Positions 1 through 5,279 of a stretch of 8,014 bases of DNA are shown piece after piece. Below the pieces are notes generated by a model, which saw nothing but the letters and a program-made list of their open reading frames with translations, ran no database searches and was not told the DNA's origin. The DNA comes from Thermoplasmata archaeon (GTDB taxonomy: Archaea > Thermoplasmatota > Thermoplasmata > SG8-5 > JAGLSY01): contig JAGLSY010000041.1 in NCBI GenBank assembly GCA_023135545.1, positions 1 through 8,014 of the forward strand, given 5' to 3'. Position numbers and translations under genes: made by a program. Numbering within the stretch: the first letter of the stretch is position 1; every line of letters starts with the position of its first letter.

Positions 1-25
1 GCGGGCTGTGGAAATATGTTTTCCA
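1..25 (+). repeat. Possible 3' remnant of a third copy of the structured element
   Basis: A 6-bp hairpin, TGGAAA (9-14) with TTTCCA (20-25) around a 5-nt loop, follows a GGGCTG string. It resembles the 3' part of the two complete elements at 98-192 and 2292-2389, where a GGC that closes the large stem is followed by CTG or TTA and then a TGGAR...TTCC hairpin. If this is a third copy, its large stem lies left of the window. A T-rich run follows (about 36-45), so the hairpin could equally be a simple terminator of something upstream. Short and cut by the window edge, so weak. Confidence 0.25.
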
Positions 26-97
26 TCTTAAAACTTTTCTTTTTCCCCGGAGGCCACCCACAGATTATCAGCGATGAATAGCGGAAGTATTCAAAGA

Positions 98-192
98 GTA
101 GACCGCCGTATGCCCATCAGTAAAGGGCAATTGGCTGCGGCGATCATACCGCCGCACGATTGGGCGTATGGCTTATGGAGTGGAAACTTCCA
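98..192 (+). ncRNA. Structured RNA element, copy 1 (unknown family)
   Basis: Seen: P1 is a 12-bp stem, 105-116 with 161-172, containing two G-T pairs (108/169 and 111/166). It encloses P2, a perfect 7-bp stem 136-142 with 150-156 around a 7-nt loop. The P1-P2 junction is very asymmetric (19 nt on the 5' side, 4 nt on the 3' side). P3 is a 5-bp hairpin, 176-180 with 188-192, with a 7-nt loop, three nucleotides after P1. The same layout recurs at 2292-2389 with changed but still paired bases, and the flank GTAGA..CCGCCGTATGC is shared. Inference: a plus-strand structured RNA. It lies tail-to-tail with the CoA-binding gene and has no plus-strand gene close behind it, so a cis-acting leader is unlikely here. 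It could also be a DNA hairpin element of the REP type. No clear promoter was identified; a weak A/T-rich stretch lies at 26-36. Confidence 0.5.
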
Positions 193-202
193 GGCTCGAC
201 AT

Positions 203-664
203 TTAATGTAAATCCTTTTGGGCCAGGTAGTTTATATGTTCTTTGAGGATGCACCTGTCCATTATGACCTTCAAGCCCGCCCCTTTGGCTTTATCGGAGG
301 CCTGGTTGTTGACGATACCCTCCTGCATCCAGATGACCTTCGCTCCTTTAGCTATTGCCTCATCAACTATGCCCATCACGGCATCTGGCTTTCTGAATAT
401 GTCGACGACCTCCACTTCTCCAGGAATATCGAGAATCGAAGGATAGGATGTCTGGCCAAGAATTTTATCGCAGTTAGGGTTTACCGGCACCACCTCGAAT
501 CCCTTATCCAGAAGATATCTTGCCACCCTGTTGCTGTCCCTATCCTCTTTGGGCGACAACCCCACAATGGCAATTTTCCTATATCCCTTAAGCACCTCGA
601 CAATCTCACCCTCGCTTGGCTGGGACAGGGAAATCTCACATACCATATCTCCATTTTGCATCAT
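203..664 (-). CDS. CoA-binding domain protein (YccU-like, CoA_binding_2)
   Basis: A small single-domain Rossmann protein of about 153 residues, close in pattern to E. coli YccU. The first beta strand and nucleotide loop is KIAIVGLSP (about residues 30-38), followed by RVARYLLDKGF, the second strand VVPVNP (58-63), the VDIFRKPD segment, AKVIWMQEGI and a closing MDRCILKEH. Proteins of this family bind coenzyme A or a similar nucleotide in the cytosol; the role of most, including this one, is not established. It begins a few bases after the radical-SAM gene ends (stop at 676-678), so the two are co-transcribed. The start is ambiguous. A TTG at 679 would overlap the upstream stop. ATGs at 664 and 661 follow a GGTGAT, and an ATG at 646 follows GGAGAT. 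I chose 664; the conserved domain starts well inside all of them. Confidence 0.85.
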   Translation of the reverse strand: MMQNGDMVCEISLSQPSEGEIVEVLKGYRKIAIVGLSPKEDRDSNRVARYLLDKGFEVVPVNPNCDKILGQTSYPSILDIPGEVEVVDIFRKPDAVMGIVDEAIAKGAKVIWMQEGIVNNQASDKAKGAGLKVIMDRCILKEHINYLAQKDLH

Positions 665-675
665 ATCACCATCTT

Positions 676-1386
676 TCAATCCACATTGCCCCTAAGAAGA
701 ACCTCTCCCACATAGGAGCTGGCGGCCATGACCATTTCGTTGAAAACGTCCCTTTCAAAGGGCCTGATAGAAGCCACCTCCTCTTTATAAGAACCGGGCC
801 CCACGAACTGCTGGAGCACGTACTTCTTCGCTCCCTCAATAAACTTCGCTATGTTGACAACATCCTCTGTTTCCACCAGGGTCGGGACGACCGTAGTTCT
901 GAATTCGTAGCCTATGCCCGAACCCATTAGTACAGAAATGCTCTTTTTCACATCGTCCAAGTTCACCTTTACCCCAGCGGCAGCGTGATATCTTTCATTC
1001 AGGGATGCCTTGATGTCCATTGCGACATAATTAACCAGCCCGTCATCTATCAAGCTTTGGAGAAGGTCGGGATCAGAGCCATTGGTGTCCAGTTTGATAT
1101 CGAAACCCATGTCCTTGATATCTCTGAGAAAAGACGCTAGCCCCGTGTAAAGGGAAGGCTCGCCGCCGGTTAGACAAATCCCGTCAATGAAATCCCTGTG
1201 CTCTTCAAGATATTTTTTGATTTTTTCATGGCCCACATCCTCGAATTCATCAGGTTTTTCAAAGAGAGGCCAGTTATGACAGTAAGGACATCTAAAATTG
1301 CAGTTTGGAACATATAATGTGGTGACAATTTTCCCATCCCAGTCGAGGAAGGAGGTCTCTATCATCTTCTTTATTGTCAAGCCCAT
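676..1386 (-). CDS. nrdG: Radical SAM activating protein, anaerobic ribonucleotide reductase activase type
   Basis: A 236-residue radical-SAM enzyme. The [4Fe-4S]-binding CxxxCxxC motif is CNFRCPYC, with Cys29, Cys33 and Cys36. LTGGEP (72-77) is the SAM-contacting GGE motif. Segments such as KLDTNGSDP and VAMDIKASL fit the partial TIM barrel of this group. Length and motif order match the family annotated as anaerobic ribonucleoside-triphosphate reductase activating protein (NrdG2 type), which generates the glycyl radical on NrdD using SAM. No nrdD is visible here, so the partner is inferred, and members of this family may activate other glycyl-radical enzymes. The start at 1386 is chosen because GGAGAT lies 5-7 nt upstream; the open frame continues to 1473 but those 29 residues do not look like family sequence. 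It is the first gene of a two-gene unit with the CoA-binding protein. Confidence 0.82.
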   Translation of the reverse strand: MGLTIKKMIETSFLDWDGKIVTTLYVPNCNFRCPYCHNWPLFEKPDEFEDVGHEKIKKYLEEHRDFIDGICLTGGEPSLYTGLASFLRDIKDMGFDIKLDTNGSDPDLLQSLIDDGLVNYVAMDIKASLNERYHAAAGVKVNLDDVKKSISVLMGSGIGYEFRTTVVPTLVETEDVVNIAKFIEGAKKYVLQQFVGPGSYKEEVASIRPFERDVFNEMVMAASSYVGEVLLRGNVD

Positions 1387-1565
1387 GTGATATCTCCATG
1401 AAATCCAGATTATATCTTGGAAGCATTTCATTATCATGGCCATTTGATAAGTATCTTTCGCCATAATGGACATGCCAGTTCAGTTACGATAGTTAATAAT
1501 TCATGGGTTCGTTATATTAACAATGAAAGATATAGCGTATTAACACGGACTCGATTTATAGAAAA

Positions 1566-1574
1566 TTTTATATA
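1566..1574 (-). promoter_or_regulatory. Possible TATA box for the minus-strand activase unit
   Basis: On the minus strand this reads TTATATAAA, a good archaeal TATA sequence in the 269-nt gap between the divergent genes. It would give a leader of roughly 160 nt before the ATG at 1386. Weaker A/T boxes closer to that gene (1488-1500 and 1512-1521) are alternatives, so the assignment is tentative. The box is nearly symmetric and could also serve the plus strand. Confidence 0.3.
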
Positions 1575-1589
1575 ACCCTAACCCAAAGG

Positions 1590-1599
1590 TTTTTATACC
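1590..1599 (+). promoter_or_regulatory. TATA box of the DUF6015-like gene
   Basis: TTTTTATACC preceded by the purine-rich AACCCAAAGG, which can act as a TFB-recognition element. A transcription start about 25 nt on (near 1620) would leave a leader of about 35 nt, containing GGAG at 1642-1645 ten bases before the ATG at 1656. Confidence 0.55.
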
Positions 1600-1655
1600 C
1601 CACCAATCTATTAACATGTTCTAAGTGGGCTTTCAACAACCGGAGCGACGTTAAC

Positions 1656-2084
1656 ATGGCAGTTATGACCAAGACAAAGGAAAGCGAATTTGTCACTTTG
1701 ACAGTGGACGACCTTACAAGTGCAATCAGGAACAGCATCGACAGGAGAGGAATGCCGGATGAGGAGGCACGCCACATGGCCCAGCACGTGATGAACTTTT
1801 TCGGGTACAGCGAACGAATCATAGATAATATACTGGAGCCGGAGGATAGAGATGCATTCTACATGCTGGAAGATTCTGGCCTTCTCACCACCGAGAGGGA
1901 GGAAACCACCCTTTACGACGGGCGGGAGTGGAGAATTCATTACTGGCTCTTCAGGAAAGATAAGATATTGCACCTGGTAAAGCATGCCGCGGAGAACGAG
2001 ACCATGCCGGAAGAAGATATTTCTTCTGTTTACGATGACATACCTGCCGACATCTGGCAGATAACCGAGGAAGAAGAGGAATAG
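1656..2084 (+). CDS. DUF6015-like archaeal protein of unknown function
   Basis: A soluble 142-residue protein with no signal peptide, membrane segment or catalytic motif that I recognise. The stretch from SAIRNSIDRRGM through HVMNFFGYSERIIDNIL to EPEDRDAFYMLEDSGLL and LYDGREWRIHYWLF matches my memory of the DUF6015 family, which is typical of Thermoplasmata. It reads as an N-terminal helical bundle followed by a winged-helix-like beta hairpin (REWRIHYWLF), with a highly acidic C-terminus ending in EEEEE. That layout would fit a nucleic-acid- or protein-binding adaptor, but this is inference only. GGAG at 1642-1645 supports the ATG at 1656; the ATG at 1665 is too far from it. It stands alone, with its own promoter, opposite the radical-SAM unit. 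Confidence 0.8.
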   Translation: MAVMTKTKESEFVTLTVDDLTSAIRNSIDRRGMPDEEARHMAQHVMNFFGYSERIIDNILEPEDRDAFYMLEDSGLLTTEREETTLYDGREWRIHYWLFRKDKILHLVKHAAENETMPEEDISSVYDDIPADIWQITEEEEE

Positions 2085-2174
2085 ATAGTTACAATCCTCC
2101 GAGATAGACAATTTTAGGAAAACAATCAGTGTGAACTAGACGAGGTATGCGTGTAAGGAATACCACTGCTTGTA

Positions 2175-2274
2175 GATTGCTTTTACCCGCCTTCCAGTCC
2201 CCCACCACACTGCCTTATTACTGGGGCCCATGCTGGCACATCACTGATATCCCACGCAAGTTGTTAGAAAAGGT
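2175..2274 (+). repeat. Dispersed intergenic repeat, copy A
   Basis: The segment from CCCGCCTTCCAG to GTTAGAAAAGGT matches 4401-4489 in about 74 of 90 hand-aligned columns with two single-base gaps. The 3' portion, ACTGATATCCC..GCAAGTTGTTAGAAAAGGT, is nearly identical. A shorter and rearranged match lies at 7181-7267, which also supports the leading GATTGCTTTT. No open frame is conserved between copies. The plus-strand assignment is arbitrary. Copy A lies 17 nt before the structured element copy 2. Confidence 0.75.
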
Positions 2275-2291
2275 TATTGGAACTTGGTAGC

Positions 2292-2389
2292 GTAGAACAC
2301 CGCCGTATGCTAATCATTTAATATTTGACTGGCCGCAGAGAATTAACTCTGCGTGTTTTAGCATATGGCCTGTGGAATGCTCTCTTCCG
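2292..2389 (+). ncRNA. Structured RNA element, copy 2 (unknown family)
   Basis: Seen: P1 is 12 bp, 2302-2313 with 2358-2369, with a single G-T pair (2305/2366) at the same fourth position as in copy 1. P2 is a perfect 7-bp stem, 2334-2340 with 2347-2353, with a 6-nt loop. The P1-P2 junction is again asymmetric (20 nt and 4 nt). P3 is 2373-2377 with 2385-2389, 5 bp with a 7-nt loop, three nucleotides after P1 as in copy 1. Junction bases TCA, TAA and TGGC are shared with copy 1. The probable promoter of the next gene (2437-2445) lies after the element, so it is probably not that gene's leader. It may be an independent small RNA or the 3' end of the DUF6015-like transcript. An additional GTGCC-AGCG-GGCAC hairpin (2389-2402) follows immediately. 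Confidence 0.55.
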
Positions 2390-2436
2390 TGCCAGCGGGC
2401 ACGTTTGAGAGTACTTTCACTCACCCTGATGTTTCC

Positions 2437-2445
2437 TTTATATAA
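2437..2445 (+). promoter_or_regulatory. TATA box upstream of the 71-aa gene
   Basis: TTTATATAA inside the nearly symmetric CCTTTATATAAGG. Transcription starting near 2466-2470 would give the 71-aa gene a leader of roughly 135 nt carrying the 10-bp inverted repeat. Because it is nearly symmetric, it could also fire leftward, antisense to the structured element. An alternative A/T box, AATATAATTTT (2547-2557), would give a leader of about 25 nt. Confidence 0.45.
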
Positions 2446-2526
2446 GGCCGAGGCATAATCGATATTGTCGCTGGAATTCCGTTGCCGGCGGCAGAACAAA
2501 CAAACGGAGGTTGAGAATAGAGAATC

Positions 2527-2549
2527 TTGATTTGGCGTTGCCAAATCAA
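2527..2549. promoter_or_regulatory. Perfect 10-bp inverted repeat (operator or terminator-like hairpin)
   Basis: TTGATTTGGC, GTT, then GCCAAATCAA. It is directly followed by TATAATTTT and lies 56 nt before the ATG of the 71-aa gene. As DNA it would be a 23-bp operator abutting an alternative TATA box (2547-2557). As RNA it would be a stable hairpin with a short T-rich tail that could end the transcript of the structured element. The sequence alone does not decide between these. Confidence 0.5.
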
Positions 2550-2604
2550 TATAATTTTGAATCAGCCCTCCCCAAAACGGATATGAAACAAGGAGGTAAA
2601 CAAA

Positions 2605-2820
2605 ATGACCGAATCAAAACTGATTGGCTATATCAGGAAGAGCAACAGCGGCTGTGCATTGAAGTTCAGCATCGATGCCGAGGCCTTCTCCGAAGCCGAG
2701 AAATTCTCAACCAAGGACGGTAGGGAATTTGTCCAGCTGGTAGCCAACATACCAAGAGTCGAGGATATAATATCTGGCGACAGGGAAGTTACAAGTCTCT
2801 GTCAATTGCTGAATGATTGA
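2605..2820 (+). CDS. Small 71-aa protein of unknown function
   Basis: The reading frame is short but well supported. AGGAGGT at 2591-2597 sits 7 nt before the ATG, the best ribosome binding site in the window, and a terminator-like hairpin follows. The protein alternates short hydrophobic and charged stretches (LIGYIRKSNSGCALKFSID, FVQLVANIPRVEDII, REVTSLCQLLND), suggesting a compact alpha/beta or all-beta fold. There is no signal peptide, membrane segment or zinc ligand set; two isolated cysteines are present. I believe similar short proteins occur in Thermoplasmata genomes, but I cannot name a function. The strong translation signal suggests an abundant protein. It stands alone in its transcription unit. 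Confidence 0.75.
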   Translation: MTESKLIGYIRKSNSGCALKFSIDAEAFSEAEKFSTKDGREFVQLVANIPRVEDIISGDREVTSLCQLLND

Positions 2821-2875
2821 GCAACAGCACGACATCCAGCCGAGTAAATGGCCTGACAAGCCGCCCTTTCCAAGT

Positions 2876-2935
2876 AATTGGAGGAGATTTAAGCCGTGAG
2901 TGTTTTGGGTTAAGCTTCTCCAATTTTATTTATTT
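2876..2935 (+). terminator. Hairpin plus T-rich tail behind the 71-aa gene
   Basis: AATTGGAG (2876-2883) pairs with CTCCAATT (2918-2925). The helix continues inward through GAG/CTT and TTTAAgCC/GGgTTAA with a bulge and one mismatch, closing on a loop of about 11 nt. TTTTATTTATTT follows the stem. Archaeal termination relies chiefly on the T-rich tract; the long hairpin could also protect the 3' end. Confidence 0.5.
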
Positions 2936-3024
2936 AAAAATCGATCCCACTAATTTTCTGCAATGCCTCGGTATCCAAAAAACCATTATGAGAAAATTAT
3001 GCCCCACATCTCTGGCTTCCAATA

Positions 3025-3033
3025 TTTTTTTAT
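3025..3033 (+). promoter_or_regulatory. TATA-like box of the HisA-related gene, probably leaderless
   Basis: TTTTTTTAT centred about 27 nt before the ATG at 3057, the spacing expected if transcription starts at or next to the start codon. No Shine-Dalgarno sequence precedes this ATG and an in-frame TGA lies just upstream at 3051-3053, so a leaderless mRNA is likely. Confidence 0.45.
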
Positions 3034-3056
3034 CGTTGACCGCCATGTCATGACAC

Positions 3057-3875
3057 ATGGAAGTAATTCCCGCAATAAGCATCGCAGAGGGGCGATTGGT
3101 AGAGGCCAGTGATGACACATACCGCCTCATCAGAGAGGAGCATGGCGAGATCGCAAGCCCCAGGGAACTTCTTCTGGAGCTCAAGAAAGAATACGGCATT
3201 GTTTACGTGCTGGACATTGACGGCATGGAGAGGAATGAGCCCAACCTCAAGTTCATACAGCAATCATCACCCCTTATACCTATGTGGGTAGATGCCGGTT
3301 CCATAGACAACATGGGGGTCATGGATATACTGGTGGCCGGAATATCCAAGGCAGTGGTCAGCACCAAGAGCATGCACGACCTCATACTTCTAGAAGAAGC
3401 CTACGAGATGTCGGATAATATAATTCTCTCCATAGATTTCGACGAAAAGATATTGTCTCCGAGCCAGCACATCCCCGATTTGGGGGTAAGGGAGTTATCC
3501 CGTAAGGCAGCGGACATCGGCATCAGGGAGGTCATATTCTTCGACTTCGGCAGGATGTCTGGAAAGACCAGGCTGGCCCTTGATAAAATAAGGACGGCAA
3601 GTCAGGCCTTTGAAAACGTATATGTCGCAGGCATTTCATCACCAGAGGACATAAGCCAGTTAGAGGAACTGGACATCACCGGCATAATAGCCAACTTCAG
3701 GGACTTGCGGGCATGGGGCATTGAGGGCACTTTCAAAGATGATGAAGAAGAGGACAGCGAGAATGCGGACTCGGATACCAATGAAATGGCAGATGGCGAT
3801 ACCTATGAAGAGCCTGATGTGAACGACGACGAAAAATCCGATAATGAGTCTGATAGAGAGGGGCAATATACATGA
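3057..3875 (+). CDS. HisA-related TIM-barrel protein with an acidic C-terminal tail
   Basis: 272 residues. Residues 1-226 resemble the archaeal group of uncharacterised proteins related to phosphoribosylformimino-AICAR isomerase HisA (COG1411 type). The N-terminus VIPAISIAEGRLVEA aligns with the HisA start IIPAIDL.DGKVV, and later barrel strands VYVLDIDGM, MWVDAGSI, IILSIDFDE, EVIFFDFGRMSG and VYVAGISS follow. HisA's first catalytic Asp is Ser here (IPAIS), and the DRDGT-type second phosphate loop is not evident, so isomerase activity in histidine synthesis is doubtful. About 46 C-terminal residues (227-272) are dominated by Asp, Glu, Ser and Asn and look disordered. The start is fixed by an in-frame stop immediately upstream. 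The gene overlaps the next by ATGA and shares its mRNA. Confidence 0.8.
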   Translation: MEVIPAISIAEGRLVEASDDTYRLIREEHGEIASPRELLLELKKEYGIVYVLDIDGMERNEPNLKFIQQSSPLIPMWVDAGSIDNMGVMDILVAGISKAVVSTKSMHDLILLEEAYEMSDNIILSIDFDEKILSPSQHIPDLGVRELSRKAADIGIREVIFFDFGRMSGKTRLALDKIRTASQAFENVYVAGISSPEDISQLEELDITGIIANFRDLRAWGIEGTFKDDEEEDSENADSDTNEMADGDTYEEPDVNDDEKSDNESDREGQYT

Positions 3876-4351
3876 ACGATATAGAACTGGCCATAGCTCT
3901 GCTTTTCAAGAAAAAGGGCGTATCCGAGCTCAATGAAAAGGACTTTGTCTTTGCCGCGTCAATGGACTTCAGATGGTTGACACCCAAGGGCGCTCAAAAA
4001 TTACTGGACATCGGCCTGGAAACCAAACTTCTCGAATCAAATGACGGAATCATATCCCCGACATTCGACCACAAGCTCATCGAAATCCCGGATGGCTTCA
4101 AGCCAAGTCTGGAAATGCTGAAGGGAAAGGCCGTTCCAAAGGGAATTTTATTCACGATTGTGGCCATGGTATCCAAGGAAAAGGAAATATCCAGGCAGGA
4201 TGTCATCGCAATGGTCAATGCCAGGCAGGAGGCCATGGGGATTGACACCGAGGTTGCGGCCCTCATAGTGGCGAATGAGATGGAGATAGATATTTCACAG
4301 TTCGTGGAAGAAGTGGAGTCCGAGATAAAGGCCAGATACTCTCAACAATAG
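3872..4351 (+). CDS. DUF2240-like archaeal protein
   Basis: 159 residues, soluble, with no signal peptide or membrane segment. The order LAIALLFKKKG, MDFRWLTPKGAQKLLDIGL, LLESNDGIISPTFDHKLIEIPDGFKPS fits the archaeal DUF2240 family, whose N-terminal half reads as a helix-turn-helix or winged-helix fold. The second half (from about residue 85) is helical, including a RQDVIAMVNARQEAMGIDTEVAALIVANEMEIDI segment broken by short turns. Function is unknown; a nucleic-acid-binding or regulatory role is inference only. It starts inside the stop of the HisA-related gene (ATGA at 3872-3875), so translation is probably coupled. GAGAGGGG about ten bases before the ATG can serve as ribosome binding site. 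Confidence 0.8.
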   Translation: MNDIELAIALLFKKKGVSELNEKDFVFAASMDFRWLTPKGAQKLLDIGLETKLLESNDGIISPTFDHKLIEIPDGFKPSLEMLKGKAVPKGILFTIVAMVSKEKEISRQDVIAMVNARQEAMGIDTEVAALIVANEMEIDISQFVEEVESEIKARYSQQ

Positions 4352-4388
4352 GGTATGTTGAAGATGTGTGCTTTATGTCAGATATTTT

Positions 4389-4489
4389 GATGGTGCAATA
4401 CCCACCTTCCAGGCCCCCCGCCACACTGTCTTATCACTGAGACCCAAACTGCCCAATACTGATATCCCTTGCAAGTTGTTAGAAAAGGT
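4389..4489 (+). repeat. Dispersed intergenic repeat, copy B
   Basis: The best-conserved part is 4401-4489, about 74 of 90 columns alike to copy A at 2186-2274. It lies between two convergent genes, 11 nt before the stop codon of the PAC2 gene, and fills most of that gap. There is no obvious terminator in the rest of the gap, so the repeat may contribute the 3' ends of both convergent transcripts. Confidence 0.75.
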
Positions 4490-4499
4490 CCACTCAAAC

Positions 4500-5261
4500 C
4501 TACCCGATATATCTCAGGTCATCCTTGTTAGGCTCCGGCATCTCGTCCAGCTCTTTCAGTTTGGCAGTTACCGTCTCCATCTCTTTGGTCTTTTCCTCAA
4601 GATCCGTCATGCTGATATCGCGTTTCAGGATGCTGGCCAGCACCTCGACGATTGCCTTGGCACCCCCGGGGTCGATAAAGTATCCAGAGGTCTCGCCCAT
4701 GAGGCACACTCCTTCCAGACCTCTCAAGCTTCCGAGCCCGAGCAGCAGGCCGGATGCCCCGACAATTCCGTTTCCTGGCTCGTCCTTGGAGAAGACGATT
4801 CCATGTTTTTTCATCTCCTCTACAAGATGGGTGTGGGTGGCGGCCCCGAGTATTCTGGGCTTATCCACCACACGGCCAATACCCCAGCCTCCCAGGGTGA
4901 AAACTCTCTTTCCACCGAAGTCGACCAGCATGTCGAGCATGACGCTTGACAACTCGTACTGCCCCTCCGGAGTCAACCCCTGGTAATCACCGATCAGGAA
5001 TATTATGTCGCTATGGTCCCCGGTTTTGGCTTTGGAATAGTAAAGTTTGTTGGACACCAGTCTGGCCACCCCCTCATCGTCTATGAGAACCTGCGGTGGG
5101 AAGAACTTCGAATATATACTGGCAAACTCGACAGCTCCGATAACATCTATGATATGCTCGGCAGCCAGCTTGCCCACGTTGCCCACGCCCGGCAGCCCCT
5201 CTATCAGAATGGGATTATCCAGGTCCGGTTTCTCCTTGAAATCTATAATTATATTTTCCAT
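4500..5261 (-). CDS. PAC2 family protein (proteasome assembly chaperone-like)
   Basis: 253 residues of the archaeal PAC2/PbaB-like family. The signature GLPGVGNVG occurs at residues 22-30, followed by VEFASIYSKFFPPQVLIDDEG, IIFLIGDYQGLTPEGQYEL, VFTLGGWGIGR, NGIVGASGLLLGLG and LMGETSGYFIDPGGAKAIVEVLASIL, the usual order. Archaeal relatives include PbaB, which helps assemble proteasome-type complexes; many others remain uncharacterised, so the client is not certain. The C-terminal 40 residues form a charged, probably coiled-coil tail ending LRYIG, with Tyr third from the end rather than second as in a canonical HbYX tail. GGGGAGATAAC just before the ATG is a good ribosome binding site. It is the last gene of the minus-strand operon, 18 nt after Nop10. 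Confidence 0.88.
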   Translation of the reverse strand: MENIIIDFKEKPDLDNPILIEGLPGVGNVGKLAAEHIIDVIGAVEFASIYSKFFPPQVLIDDEGVARLVSNKLYYSKAKTGDHSDIIFLIGDYQGLTPEGQYELSSVMLDMLVDFGGKRVFTLGGWGIGRVVDKPRILGAATHTHLVEEMKKHGIVFSKDEPGNGIVGASGLLLGLGSLRGLEGVCLMGETSGYFIDPGGAKAIVEVLASILKRDISMTDLEEKTKEMETVTAKLKELDEMPEPNKDDLRYIG

Positions 5262-5279
5262 GTTATCTCCCCGTCATCA

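Larger units (their letters stand above)
2085..2604. other. Non-coding block between the DUF6015-like gene and the 71-aa gene
   Basis: 520 nt without a convincing gene on either strand. In order it holds: plain sequence (2085-2174), dispersed repeat copy A (2175-2274), the structured RNA element copy 2 (2292-2389), a GTGCC/GGCAC hairpin (2389-2402), a near-palindromic TATA box (2437-2445), an orphan GGAGGTTGA string (2506-2514) with no good start codon after it, and a perfect 10-bp inverted repeat (2527-2549). Confidence 0.7.

Noticed and set aside
61..120. A GATGA-like C box, considered as a box C/D guide RNA
   Set aside because: There is no matching D box (CTGA) on the same strand at a suitable distance, and the stems found there explain the region better.
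98..175. Copy 1 considered as an H/ACA guide RNA
   Set aside because: No ACA follows the main stem at the expected place in either copy, and the 19/4 junction does not resemble a pseudouridylation pocket.
98..175. Copy 1 considered as a tRNA or tRNA-like gene
   Set aside because: There is no T-arm TTCRA motif, no D-loop GG and no anticodon arm of standard size on either strand.
218..715. A long plus-strand open frame opposite the CoA-binding gene
   Set aside because: It is a shadow of a well-recognised protein on the minus strand, and its own residue pattern is unlike any known domain.
2511..2723. A TTG-started frame overlapping the 71-aa gene in another frame
   Set aside because: GGAGG sits too close to the TTG, and the overlapping 71-aa frame has a far better start and ribosome binding site.
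2896..2913. A five-codon GTG mini-frame after GGAGGAG inside the terminator-like hairpin
   Set aside because: It could be a leader peptide, but the following HisA-related gene appears to have its own promoter well downstream, and the bases are explained by the hairpin.
4368..4949. A 193-codon plus-strand frame through repeat B and the PAC2 gene
   Set aside because: It crosses the repeat and runs antisense to a clearly recognised PAC2 gene; it has no ribosome binding site.
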